This document shows positions 33,301-44,803 of a DNA stretch of 64,000 nt, one piece after another. Position 1 is the first letter of the stretch, and every line of letters starts with the position of its first letter. Source of the stretch: Branchiostoma belcheri (lineage: Eukaryota > Chordata > Leptocardii > Amphioxiformes > Branchiostomatidae); assembly GCF_001625305.1 (NCBI RefSeq), contig NW_017802780.1, forward strand, positions 249,145-313,144, in the 5' to 3' direction. The notes beneath the pieces were generated by a model, which saw only the letters and a list, made by a program, of their open reading frames with translations, was not told where the DNA came from and made no database searches. The position numbers and the translations under genes are program-made.

Positions 33301-36300
33301 TATTGCACTGCCCGTTATACACCTACCAGCGCTTAGTCCTTTTTGGCAAGCTTTTAAGCATACTTGGTAATATCGTTGATTTAAACACCCTTTCTGATAA
33401 TTCTATACAATATTTAGTTCTTCGCTGTAGTTTCCTTTGTTCGCATGATACCAACTGTAAAATAATGTTAGCCGCTTAAAATTATGTATTAGAAACAAAA
33501 AAGATTCTAACTGTATGTGTCTTCTGGGATAGGAGGTTTGTTACTCACGCGAGGTCTCATGTATATTTAAATGTCTTGTAAATTGTAAAAGTGGCTGCGA
33601 GAATATAAGTTGGACCTAACTTGAGTTCGCAGCCACTTAGACTTAGTCCATGTCTTTTCATTTGTAATCATCACTTTGTTTCTGAATAATAAAAAAAAAG
33701 AAGTGCATGGGGTGACCTTATTAGTGTGAATGTGCCCGTGTGTGTTTGTGTATGTTTATGTTGAAACAGCTACAGACCTGTTTCTGAATAATAAAAAAAA
33801 AGAAGTGCATGGGGTGACCTTATTAGTGTGAATGTGCCCGTGTGTGTTTGTGTATGTTTATGTTGAAACAGCTACAGACCTGCACCCCTCATGTCCCTGT
33901 AGTCCACACAGCCCGGGCAGTCACAATGGTCTGCCGTGTTGCCGCACCAGTTTCCCGGGGAGCAGCAAGGGGCTATGTTACTGCCAGGATCACATTCAGC
34001 ATCTTGATCGTTTTCTGCAGGGAAACCCCGACCGCAACGCAAGTCATCACGCCACCTTCTCTTAGAAGCCACTAGCTCTAATAGACAGAATAGAGATAAA
34101 CGAGGATCAACTTTACACCCAATGTGTGGTTTATTTATCATAATTAGTTGAATCTAAATTACTTTACTATAACGTTATTAAAGACATTTAATGCGACTTG
34201 AGAGTTGCAAAAAGAAAAATGTTGGGTAATATACTATGGAAATTTGTGTGATATCGACATTTACTGCCATTTCTTAACTCATTTTGTTATAAATTTTTAC
34301 CTGAAGCGTTTAAAATTGTCTCAAACCAAGCTACGTGGCCATGTCTCCATTAGATCTGGAACATTGTTGATTGAGTTGTTCTAGAAATATTATGCGTTGG
34401 ATCAAAACTGACCCTAGCATTTAACATATACGAGTCCTTATGTTGCCAAAAATTTCTTCCAGGTAATGTGTTTGATTTAGTTTTCTGCTTCCATTTGAAT
34501 GACCTCAACATGTTAAATCAGAAAATAGAAACAATTAAAACAATAAAGCAATTTGCTTATAGACTTTGGATCAAATGTCATCGATATGGCAGTCTGTAGG
34601 CATCCAGTGTGAGGTGCAATAAATTTAATAATAAGCAGGAAATATTCTCACCTAAGCATGTGAAATAGTCCATAATTTATTACTGAAACTATGAATACTT
34701 AAAAATCACAAAAAATGTTTACAAAAAAATCCATGTGAAACATTATGAGCTTAGTTTTGACCCCTACGGTAAGATTCGTTGCAAAAAAAACTACGGTGGT
34801 TTGAGGATTAAGGAAAAACTAGCCCGCAATATTGTCTAACCACCCTCGGTCCACCAGAAAAGAAAAAAAAAAGGAATTAGAATAACATTTGACACCCTTT
34901 GTGACCTCCAACTAAACTACCCCGTGCAATTCCGAATTTCTAGCACATGGAGATGCTAAACTACAAAAACACAGACAAATAGACAGACACACAATAATTA
35001 TCTTTCGGATCGAGTAAGCCACAGCCACAAGACCTAATAATAATTACAATAATAATTGAGATATATTTTCTTAAGATGCAACACCTTTCTGAATTGATGA
35101 TGCCGATGTCTTAACACCATTGGTGCTTTCTTTCCGCTTAGGTCCAGTAGGGTCAAGCGGTAGAATAGTTGGGTGAGAGGAGATTTTTGATGATGCCATG
35201 ACATCAGTACGGCCAAGGGTGTAGGTAGTGTCCACAGCAGGGTGACCATTGGTGTAGGTAGTGTCCACAACAGGCTGACCAGGTGTGTAGGTAGTGCCAG
35301 CAACAGGCTTTGTCGACTGCAGATAGAAGATTATTTAGTTATAGAGTGCATAGTGCACCATGACCAGAACTGGTGATGATTATAAACATAGATGAGATCA
35401 ATAAGGCTTTTTATCGAAATTTCAGTTTTTAGAGATTAAAAAAAAAATACTGTTTTAACGGGGGAAAATAATGTTTTATGGGGGAAGCAATTGTCCTCTT
35501 GTTCTTTTGTACAACAACTGAAGAAATAAAACAGACTAGCTGAAAATAGGATTACCTTTTGAATGTATAACAAGGTCCCGACAATTAGCATGGCCATGGC
35601 CAACATGGCAGCTATGATCATCACAGCAATGCAAATCCCAGTACTCTCTGCAAATACAAAGGGTGGATAAGACGAGGTTTCAGTTTAAATACCCATCACT
35701 TTAAAGGCAACATAGTATAAAATTTAGAGTTAAGGGAAGGTTTATAACATAGGCAAGGGATGGCCATCAACGTTTATTAATTAAAAAATCACCGAAATAG
35801 ATAGCCTTCATCACAGACTTGGGGGTTGCGGAGTTAGTTGTTTTTCGGAGACTGACCTAAGCTTACTTATGCCAGAGAGGAAAGGTTTTGCCGGAGAAAG
35901 AGTGGTAAACTACTTTATTGGCAAAACCGTCCCTCTGCGGCATTACTCGCATCGCTACCTGAAAAAGAGAAAAACAACGCCGCCACAGCACTAGTCTGCG
36001 AAGGAGGCTACAAAATAGATACCAATAAGAAGACATGATACCTCCATGATATGTTTATTTGATATTTTCTTTTGATTTGTTCCATCGATTATGGTATTAA
36101 GGTTGGTTTAAGTAAATTTGTTTTAAATTTTTTGCGGCTGTGACCTTCAAATAACTTGCAGATGTTACCAACATTAATTCCTTTCAGTCACCATTCATGA
36201 ATCGTAGTGTAACCATTATACGCGCAGAAAATCGCGAAAACAAAAAAAAAGAGAAAATATCCAAAGTAGAATAGATTATAAAAAAAAATTAGAACAAAGC

Positions 36301-36549
36301 AAACTCTGGGTGTTAGAACAAAAGAAACTCACTGCAAGATGCTTGTTGTGGTACGTTTGGCATGTGCATTGGATTCTGGCCCCCAGATTTTACGGGATCT
36401 GGGTCCACATCGGCACCACCTTCTACCGTCTTGTCAGCATCTGTTTTAGATGGGATACATCCTTCTTCGTAGACCGGATTTAGGAAAACGTCCGAACGTA
36501 TGCCATTGGCGACGTTTGCGTTGACCCTTGTGACGTCGGGGTTGGCCAT
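30371..36549 (-). CDS. Gene C: type II receptor with hevein-like module plus one CTLD
   Basis: Exons 36549-36333, 35647-35556, 35316-35085, 34077-33880, 31342-31146, 30565-30371; 1131 nt, 376 residues, in frame. Tail residues 1-72 carry NPVY; helix about 77-100; stalk 104-180 with three 11-residue repeats. Residues about 181-246 are the eight-cysteine module (WRDDLRCG, AECDP, PCCSPGNWCGNTADHC, CDC, CVDYR), resembling hevein/type-1 chitin-binding domains in its CCSxxxxCG core. Residues 247-376 are a CTLD with YWIGLND, EPNN, WDDETC and FICQ, all four cysteines present. The splice from the hevein exon (donor at CAG|GTCTGT) to the CTLD exon is phase 1 to phase 1. If that donor is not used, translation stops at TAG 33872-33874 and the protein ends after the hevein module, as in D and E. 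A LINE lies in this intron in the opposite orientation. Binding of chitin or glycans is inferred from family resemblance only. Confidence 0.8.
31343..33879 (-). other. Gene C intron between hevein and CTLD exons
   Basis: 2.5 kb. Contains an antisense-oriented LINE fragment (32384-33700) and a 102-bp tandem duplication. 31740-32380 is not matched elsewhere in the window. Confidence 0.7.
32384..33700 (+). mobile_element. 5'-truncated LINE (CR1/Jockey-type) with degenerate reverse transcriptase end
   Basis: Broken frames read EKIYLWSTKWLMELNPTKTE, KIYNSFIRSLLEYADVVWHG, IERVQYHCS, GWNNLNLEIRTLSYPKFRS, and CSCGCPYETIVHYLLHCPLY: the thumb region and C-terminal cysteine motif of LINE reverse transcriptases. 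Several frameshifts make it dead. It ends in a hairpin (GTGGCTGCGA / TCGCAGCCAC, 33591-33639) and an AATAAAAAAAAAG tail. Confidence 0.8.
33677..33880. repeat. 102-bp tandem duplication at LINE tail and hevein exon edge
   Basis: The unit starting TGTTTCTGAATAATAAAAAA and ending AACAGCTACAGACC occurs at 33677-33778 and again at 33779-33880. The second copy is joined to the hevein exon; the first therefore carries a spare donor/stop sequence. Confidence 0.85.
34078..35084 (-). other. Gene C intron between stalk and hevein exons
   Basis: 1 kb. Includes fragments with TTTTGACCCCTACGGT and CTACGGTGGTTTGAGGATTAAGG (34755-34815) and CAAAACTGACCCTAGC (34404-34420), end pieces of the 1-kb dispersed repeat family. 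No CTLD1 exon remnants were found. Confidence 0.6.
35208..35305 (-). repeat. 33-bp coding minisatellite in gene C stalk
   Basis: Three copies (TTYTPGQPVVD, TTYTNGHPAVD, TTYTLGRTDV). Confidence 0.85.
35803..36009. mobile_element. About 200-bp MITE in gene C intron 2
   Basis: Same element and insertion point as in A and B; AGCCTTCATCACAGACTT start, AGTCTGCGAAGGAGGCT end, ATAGAT flanks. Confidence 0.72.
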
Positions 36550-36639
36550 GTTTATTAGTCGTCCTGTAAAAGGTGTGACAAGCTACGTGTATTCATAAGT
36601 CATTTAGGAGTTTCCAATGCCCATGTGTGTTTTTTATGT

Positions 36640-37290
36640 GTTATGCATTTTGATTTGTGATCACTTTTTACTCCGTGAAAATTGGAGGTATTGTTTTTGG
36701 CGTGTGTGTCTGTTGTCTGTCTGTCTGTGTCTGGTCAACATAACTTCAGAACGCCTTTATGGATGGTATTTGGTATGTTGGTAAGTCTTGAAAAGCCAAA
36801 GGTCAAGGTCAAATATGTGCTTCCTAGCGGATGACCTTGGTACTGCAGCAGAATTTCCGGTTTTTGTATCTTTTGTCCTTAACATGTTATGGTCTTGATT
36901 TTTTGGTGACAGATAGCTTATTATGTCACGAATAAGTTGTGTAAGTTTGGTCTCCCTAGCAACTTGTTCTGGAACTGCAGGTTAGTTTCTGGTAAAAAGT
37001 CAAGATAGGAACAATTTTTTTTTCATAATTTTGGTTTGTAGGTAGCTAAGAGAGAGTTGTACCTATTTAAATGCAAATTATGCAAATGAGGACTTAATTT
37101 ACATAATTAAGGGGGAAATTCTATAATTACTGTGTTTTATATAATAATACTTTTATACATGTAATCTATTTAACCTGTGGCAGGCGGAACATCCACAGAT
37201 AGCTATTATGCAAATGAGACCCAATTTGCATAATTAATGTGAAATTTGCATAATTAATGCGAAAATCGTGTGACTCCTTATTGGTGAATG
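36640..37290. repeat. Dispersed AT-rich repeat, family 2, copy 3
   Basis: Starts CCGTGAAAATTGGAGGTATTG with a TGTCTGT run, then landmarks shared with the other copies (CTGGAACTGCAGG, GCATAATTAATG repeated). The inverse copy at 53690-54000 shares the GTGAAAAATTGGGGTATTG end. Confidence 0.6.
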
Positions 37291-38282
37291 ATGGGAATTT
37301 TATACCCTGTGACGTGTAAGTTACTTGATGGGTAACACGACTATGCATATATTATGTTACTATGGGGGTCATTTGCATTAATAATGTGGACATGCTGAAA
37401 TAAAGTTTGACAAAGGAGAGGAATTTCACACTAAAATATTGTCATTTGAATTCAGAAAACTTATTAATTAACATAGATTATGCTAATTACAACCTTCTTT
37501 TCATAGTCAATGAGACAAATACCATTTACAAAAACTCATATATTTTATGGAGGTATGAAATCTCCGAATTTTTGACCTTAGACCAAAATCCGTCACCCAT
37601 ATTTCCGTGGAAACATTTTGGCGTCAGAGAAAGCTCTCAGTTGACTCAAACGTTTATACAATTTGTCAAGTCCTCAATGCATTCATTTCAAGCAATGTGC
37701 CCAGTTTCATATTGACGATTCATGTTTTATTATGTATGTGTTTTAATATCTCTGCCCAATGGAGCAGTTCCAGTCCGAACACAAACCTCCCATGTTGTAC
37801 ATGTTAGCCGTAAGTGTGTCTATAGAGGTAACGCCACAGATAAGGCACACGCAAAGCCTGGTAAATGCAAAATAATAATTTCGTAAAAAACTTTAAATGC
37901 ATATGGGTGTGTGGGAAGGCATTTCGATAAACTGTTTGCTTTTTGATAATAGATAGTATGGTTAAGACTTTTAAGCATACGCTTTTGCAAAAAAAAATAA
38001 ACTTGGCTTTCATCTATGTATGGTCATGCTAAGTATACATCTGTGATATTATATGTACACCCCTCTTGCTAATCGGATGATGCCGCTCTAAAACAGCGGG
38101 TCAAAGTGAACCCATGTTTACAAAACCAGCAATAGCTTACGAATGGTGGTATGAAATTATCTGAAATGAGTTGTAGGTACACATTGATAAATGTGGTATC
38201 GCATGAAGATATAATGCCTTTATGCTTGCTTTTCCATAAGCTTAAATGAAGAGAAACAACTACTGCATCTCCTATTAGGCGC

Positions 38283-38358
38283 CTGCGGAGGCGAATTGCG
38301 GAGGCGGTTTGTCACCTTTAGAATCAGCCTCAGCTGCACAGACAATACAATACTTGGT
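38283..38358 (-). promoter_or_regulatory. Conserved intron-1 block, gene C
   Basis: Near-identical copy of the gene A block (GCGGAGGCG twice, TCACCTTTAGAATCAGC, CAATACTTGGT). Confidence 0.5.
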
Positions 38359-38734
38359 GCCGGTTAGATAGGAGTTGACATAACATATCACCATTAAAAC
38401 TTTTAATTTAGTAATCCATGTGTTTACCTGAAGTAAATTTGTATCTACAATAAAATTGAAAAGTGTTTAGTGGGGAATTGATTTCTTTTTTTCAACTGTC
38501 TTGTCCATGTACTTGTTTTTACCACCAGACAAATGAAATTTCAAGCTATTGAATAATTATTTATGTGCATGTAATACATGTAATCCTGACGTCAAATCAC
38601 GACCACCCGTCAATGTAATCATCTCTACAGATAAGAGTCTGTTTCTTCCCAAAATCAAACAAAAATATTGCAAATACTTTGCAGATATAGATATAGAAAA
38701 TGTTGACGACAATAAAGTGTTAAAACCTCTGGAA

Positions 38735-38995
38735 TCAGTTATGACCCCCTGGAGCGTGCATGGTAAATAGTGGTCAAATCTTGGCTGCAAAGATCAAACC
38801 TTTCCTAGATCGTACAGTATTCGATCGTCTTCGATCTGGGTAATTCGAATCGAACGCACACTTTATCTGGGGGTCACCTGCGGTCATTTACAATAAACAG
38901 GTAAAAACAAGACTGATAAAAATCGTTACTTTTCTACAGATACAAACCGTTTCCTGGACAGCTCATGTACACTATCATTTTTTGTAAACATGTCG
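38735..38995. mobile_element. 1-kb dispersed repeat, partial copy 4
   Basis: Matches the left part of copy 1 (GTGGTCAAATCTTGGCTGC, GGGGTCACCTGCGGTCAT, CCTGGACAGCTCATGTA). Confidence 0.45.
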
Positions 38996-40319
38996 GCCTC
39001 TCCGGCACTCATGTGTGGTGTCAGGCAACCGACCAATATTTCAGCACTGTTAAAATCCCAGCGTTTGCAAAATAGGAGTTGTGCCATAACGACAGTTTTT
39101 CTGAAGGGTTAGAAACGTCTTCCAACAAGTACGAAGAGACATTTTGCAGATTTCGCTATAAATGATAATAATTTTTTTTCTTTAAAAACACCAACCCATG
39201 CAATATGTCAGTCTATTAGATGATTTAAGTGCACAATACGACGAACATATTTGCGTATAGGGTCACATTTCAGGGCCGATCTCTGCTCTCTAGTTTCTCT
39301 TGAATCTACTAAAAATTCCATTCCTCAAGTTAGGCTTAGCCCTACATAAAGTCCGATATTGAATAGCCTGGATATAGACGGGGTGGGGGGCACCATAGAC
39401 TTTCTGCAACCTAAGATCCACTGTTTACGTAGTCACATGTGTTATCTGCGTGACGTCACGAAAGCGGTGGATTGCTCATTCTTTGACAAAGACTGGAGTT
39501 GTACAGTCAAAAAATTGAGTGAGTCCAACTTTTGTGATGGATATTACAGTTCAAACTTGTTTCATAAAAGCCTGGATATACTTTAGCCAATAAGGTCACG
39601 CGATCAAAGTTGTAAAAGGAAAAAAAAATGTAGCTACCTGTAGAAAAATGTGTATGTAGAAATAAACTAGGATTGGGAGCCCACACTTTTCAACTAGACT
39701 AGCTTCATGGAAAACATAGCATAATTATATCATCATATAACCCCACCATACCTGTACGGCTGATAATTGCTATAGTAGTGTCCTGTCCGAAACCCAACAG
39801 TTAGTTGCTCGGCAAGGTAGTAAGAATTTATGAAATGAATAAAGTGCTACCAAAATAGTATAAACGCCAGTTGGACATTTACCTGTCTTCCTGATAGATG
39901 AAAACATTTTATTTTTGTTTAATGCGCGACGATTGAATCGTTTCTCGAAATTTCTCAAAGAAAGACCATGTTTTAACAAGTTGCTATGCAAAAATTTAAA
40001 TTAAATAACCAAAAGATAGATAAAAACGGCAGCAAAAACAAACTTTTCTACTTTTTTAATGGTGGCCAGCCTCTTACATGCAGCAGCATTTTTTGTCCGA
40101 AAAACAGAGATCTACAGGGATCGTCAGGGATGTGTATATCTTATATAGATTATGACATTAAAGCTACATGTAATATCATGTATAATTCAAACGATTACTC
40201 TAAAACCGCTACATTAAATATATTTATGAAATGCAGCGTCTTTAATCTACGAGGTATGCTGACTTTGCAAATTCAGGTGTTTTATGCTTCTTATGACATT
40301 AAAGCTACTTAAAGTCTCA

Positions 40320-40520
40320 TAATTCCAACGGGTACCATAAGACCGACAACGCTCTACGCTGTATTTGGAAACCTCTCGATTTCGCTTTACGATAAATTCC
40401 AAGTGGCTACAACGCATTACGTAGAATTCAAACGCCGATTACGCTCTACGCAAAAATATTAGAGCGGCCAGTCTACGCTATAAGTTGAATTAAAACGGCC
40501 GATTACGCTCTACGGAAAAG
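40320..40520. repeat. Interspersed ACGCTCTACG repeats
   Basis: At least three copies of CGATTACGCTCTACG-like words, with related ACGCATTACG and GTCTACGCTATA words, spaced about 55-100 bp. Not matched elsewhere in the window. Confidence 0.6.
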
Positions 40521-40704
40521 GGCTTGCGGGCCCCCATTAAATATATCTATGAAATCAAGCTTCACTACCCGTAAGATATTAGGGTGTTAAGGACACGGCA
40601 GAACTATAAGAGCTGACGATACGTCAAAGCTAGGAAGCTTAATATAGGATAAACATTTAGCTAGAAAGCGGTTTAGATAAGATAGATATAAACGATGTCT
40701 TTTT

Positions 40705-41160
40705 CATTCAGTCTTTATTTCAGGTAAAAAACCCATATAACATGTACAATACATCATTAAAATAATACAAAAACACTACAGACATACAAGTAAAACAGGA
40801 AGAAACCTAAAAGCATAACAAATGGTAGGTCTTCCGAAAGAATGAATTCCTGTAGAAGGCATCGGAATGAATTAAGTGACAGATTGTTGCGTTATTGGAG
40901 GAAAATAACCTTTTTAGAAAAGAATAACAAATTCTCCTCCTCCTGGTTTCAAAAGTGTCAATATAGTTACAGACAAACATTTCACTCGCGCTGCAACGCC
41001 GAGGCAGATTCATTATGATTCTAAAACAATTGTTATAAGCCACTCTGCACTTATACAAAACACCAGAGCTTACAGAGCTCCATAACTGAGCGCCATATAG
41101 CTGGGCGCAATACGTCATAAACATGTATCTGGAAGCAAAGCAAATTTAGCTGAGATATAC
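40705..41160 (-). mobile_element. LINE fragment, reverse transcriptase C-terminal end
   Basis: A 105-codon frame reads YGAQLWSSVSSG, KCRVAYNNCFRIIMNLPRRC, ETRRRRICYSFLKRLFSSNN: the thumb end of a LINE reverse transcriptase. It lies in sense orientation in gene C intron 1 and ends near a TGAAATAAAGACTGAATGAA tail. Confidence 0.75.
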
Positions 41161-41202
41161 TATATATACACTTTATAGTTAATAGAAAAAAAACGCACTC
41201 AC

Positions 41203-41350
41203 CAAAAGACTTCAACGGGAGGGATTAAAGCTCTTGAAGCTTTACTGCGACTCAACTGTTGACTGCACGACTGTTGGTGCAATACTTAGTTCTATGTAGG
41301 CAATATTCAGGAGTCAGCAGATTCAAATGTATTATTCAACACTTGATACG
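41203..41350 (-). other. Gene C non-coding exon 1 (5' UTR), 5' end approximate
   Basis: Paralogous block with donor TG|GTGAGTGC at 41203; shares the CAGTCGTGCAGT core with the other copies. More diverged than the A/B pair. Confidence 0.5.
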
Positions 41351-41354
41351 AACC

Positions 41355-43544
41355 ATTTGACGGGTGGCAGACGTCACATCGAATGTAGTAGGACGAATCT
41401 GTGGTTGTTTGTTCCTTTATTTGGAATTTAACAAAATGTCTTCTAATGATAACACAAAATTAAATAAAAAGTGTTCGAATTGTATATAAAAGCCATATTC
41501 ATTCAAAACTCGTTTAGGAAACCTACCCGAGCCCTTTTTCCCATCAGACGAATAAAATGACGCAAGGTTTTAGAATAATTATCAGACCAATTAAGTATAA
41601 TGCTTATTGTTACCTGGCAAAATGAAAAAAGTTTTGTCGTATATATGGGCCATTTTTGAAATCTTTTTAGTGAACCTGCCCGAGCCTTTCTTATTCAAAT
41701 AATGAAATCATTTGCATAATTCATGAGGAAATAATAGAATAGCTTCTTTGTTAATATGTTAAGATTATTCTGTCTTTTGGTGGCGAATATGATCAACTGA
41801 TATCCTTTATGCAAATGTGGATCCTATTTGCATAATCAGGAGGAATAATCTTCACTTTATCAGTTATAAACATTACCATTTTTTGGCAATGGTATAAGAT
41901 CGTGGAACTCTAGTTTATAACTCTTGTTCATGATCCTGAATAGTTATCAGACCACCACGCTAGTATAGTATTGTCTCATTCTAATGGCTACGTCTCTACC
42001 TTTTCAAAATTATTCTATTGCAGAAATTTAATTTTTACAAAGGATTTGTTTGTAAGTGCTCATTTTGTTGTGTATTTTTGTGTCGTGTTTTGTTTTTGAC
42101 AGGGATAATTTTAGAATAAAAAATATTTTTCTAGATACGGAGAGTAGGCTAAAATGTGATATATTCTATGGCATATGCAGACTCACCCCTTTATAAATCC
42201 TGAAGTACTTTTTTAAATGAATGGCCACCTTATTTTGAAGAAGACGGTGTATACTTTGAACTAAATTATTACAACATTGTGACATTATTGTGACATTGTT
42301 TATGGGCTGAAACTGCGTAATGAGGTAAACCTTTAAAACTTTAAATCCCCACACAACAGAAAACGTTTCAAATAGAATCTGCTAACTTAAAGGTATTTTT
42401 GTCCGTGGCAACAGCAACAACGGTCAACAATGGCGTTTTACATATTAAAGCTACTAGCGCCTTGAATCGGCAGCAACATTGCTTGAAATAGCATCCGTCA
42501 TAAATGAAACATCATTTGAGTTGGGTTAGATTACATAACACGCCATAACAAACCATGAAAGGTTAATTGTAAATTAATGAAATATGCCTAGTACGCCGCT
42601 TTGTTAATACAAAAAAGTGATATGGCTTCTTTAGTATTCTACATTTGTTGCCAAATTATAGAAATAACCAACTTTGTTGTTTTAAGCTTAAGCCGTCAAG
42701 ATGTTATACGACTTTGTAGCATACATAAAAGACGCCAATTAAAATCGAAGCTACCAGCTTGCTTCACTATCTTGAATAGGCAATGTTGATCAAATTAGCA
42801 TAATTTATTTGAATTGCGTTGTGTACTACGTGATTTACGAAACCAAGAATGATTTAAGAGGAAAACATGGAAAATAAAACATAAACTTATTCCCAAAAAA
42901 AATCCTGTAGAATACAAATTACTTTGTGGTTCTGGGTTAGCTTCTAGGTAATTTGTACTGATGGATAAGCAAATAATCATTAAATCAAGCTTAAGAATGA
43001 GATAAGCTTAAAATTGAAGTTGGTAACGTAGCACCTTACATACAAATAAATGAGAATAAAATACATGAAAGCAACATTTCAATGAGGAAGTTAGGAATCG
43101 AAAAGAAATGTAGGTGACTTTTGACATCGTCAAAGCTACTTATTGTTGTAAAACTTTTCCCAATATTTGACACATTTGCATTTTACACCAATTTGGGCAA
43201 CGTTAGTTTTAACAAGAAATCAATAATTCCAAACCTCCGAAAATGAACTCATGATGATCACAACACTACTGAAACTTTTAGATGAAACTTTCAGATATTA
43301 TATAAATATTAATGTTGGTAATGTCACCATATCATAATTACGCGGTCACGCTGCCGTCTCCCTGCACTGTCCCCCTGCGCCGTCTCCCTGTGCCGTCACC
43401 CTGCGCCGTCATTCTGCGCCGTTACTTTGCCCACAACCAGCCTGATAACAACCAGATGGCGATAAAAATAACCGTCAGCCGTATGGGAAATATGTTAACA
43501 AGACTCCCTCCTTTACCATTTTCAAAAATCATACTAAAGTAGCA
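41355..43544. other. Gene C upstream region
   Basis: No gene. 41500-43500 is paralogous to 51600-53480 upstream of gene D, showing that the C and D upstream regions come from one duplication. Includes the minisatellite 43345-43432. Confidence 0.65.
43345..43432. repeat. CTGCGCCGTC-type minisatellite
   Basis: About seven imperfect copies of a 12-13 bp GCCGTC(A/T)CCCTGC unit; a decayed counterpart sits at 53325-53400. Confidence 0.7.
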
Positions 43545-43838
43545 TTCATAAATAACCCCACACATTCCTAATTTTTGTTTATGTTTCCTTAATTGTTTAC
43601 TACTTTCATTACTATTTTTAATTATTGTAGATAGTATTGTATCGTATTTACCCGTTACCTAAGTTATTTCTTATTTATCCGATTGATTTGAATTGTTAAT
43701 CACGTTATGGAGGGAGGCCTCCTCATAAGCATTTTATGCTTCAAGCCTCCCTGCACTGTTATATTTCATTCATATTTTCTTGTATTTGTATTGTTACATT
43801 TTGTTTTAAAGTGAGAAATAAACTAAACTAAACTAAAG
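43545..43838 (+). mobile_element. LINE 3' untranslated region
   Basis: Contains a GGAGGGAGGCCTCC ... AAGCCTCCCTGCACTG hairpin and ends in an (AAACT)n tail (TAAACTAAACTAAACTAAAG), as LINE 3' ends do. No coding part seen. Confidence 0.6.
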
Positions 43839-44803
43839 ACGATTCCAGTACGTCCGTAGCAAACAGGTCAATGACGCCTTTGCTACTACCGTACTAAAAA
43901 AAAACTTTCTATCAGCTCAGTATTGTCAGTTAACAAATCTTATATATAGAAAACACTTTATATTTGGAACCGCGTATTTCCCTATGATATAACAACGGCT
44001 AGTTTGTATGTCACAATTACACTACGTTCCGGAATGTATTGTAAACAGAAGCGAAAAAAACAGCTTAAGTGCACTATGAAATATGTAACACCTTCAGTGC
44101 ACTATGCACCAAGTAACATCTAGCGTCAGTGCACAGTAAACCAGTCAGAATTGCTCTGATGAAGATGGCAGACGGTCATCTAAACGTCGTCTAGTGACAA
44201 ATAAATAATTGTGCTAAAAAGACCTTTGCTGCTCATTCATCATTTTATATTTGAAGCGTGTCATGGGCCCAAAACAGCTACGCAATGATTTCCTTTGATT
44301 TGGGGTACCAGCGGTTATTAGCTAGACACAGCCTAGATTTGTGCACGGTACGACACATGCTAACGTTTTTCCATCACGGACATGGCATCCAAAGATATCA
44401 CACGCCATCAGTAAGGTATGGGATATGTTTTTTTTTAATTACAGCATTAAAACAATTGGAAGAAAATTGACTTTGAAAATCCAGTGTTGCAGGTCCTAAA
44501 ATTGCATCATTTTGCACATGTGTTCAAGCTGATGACTTTGATGCTTTTTTGAATGAGACAATGTTTGATATTTCTAGTAATAGAGATAGTTTTGGATATT
44601 TATTTGTGTGTACTCGCTTGTAATCTTGTGTGAGTGTATGTGAGCAGGCATGTACGTGTTTGATTGTATGTGTGTATGCATGAGTCTATGTGTTTGTAAT
44701 TTTGTATGTTTTATATATGTATGTATGTATGTAGCGTGTGCATGTGTGCATTTGTATGTTTCCTTATTTGTGCGAATTTGTGTACACGTTCATCTCGAAT
44801 CAG
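43839..44803. other. Gene D 3' flank
   Basis: No gene. 44140-44197 carries a CTGATGA...CATCTAAACGTCG sequence resembling a degraded hammerhead-type motif. 44600-44790 is TG-rich and matches the gene E 3' flank (54540-54690). Confidence 0.6.

Larger units (their letters stand above)
36564..41202 (-). other. Gene C intron 1
   Basis: 4.6 kb. Holds a family-2 repeat (36640-37290), the conserved block (38283-38358), a partial 1-kb repeat (38735-38995), a GATTACGCTCTACG repeat cluster (40320-40520) and a LINE fragment (40705-41160). Confidence 0.7.

Noticed and set aside
33832..34075. Plus-strand frames rich in Cys/Pro
   Set aside because: Antisense of the gene C hevein exon; the minus-strand reading has the conserved cysteine pattern.
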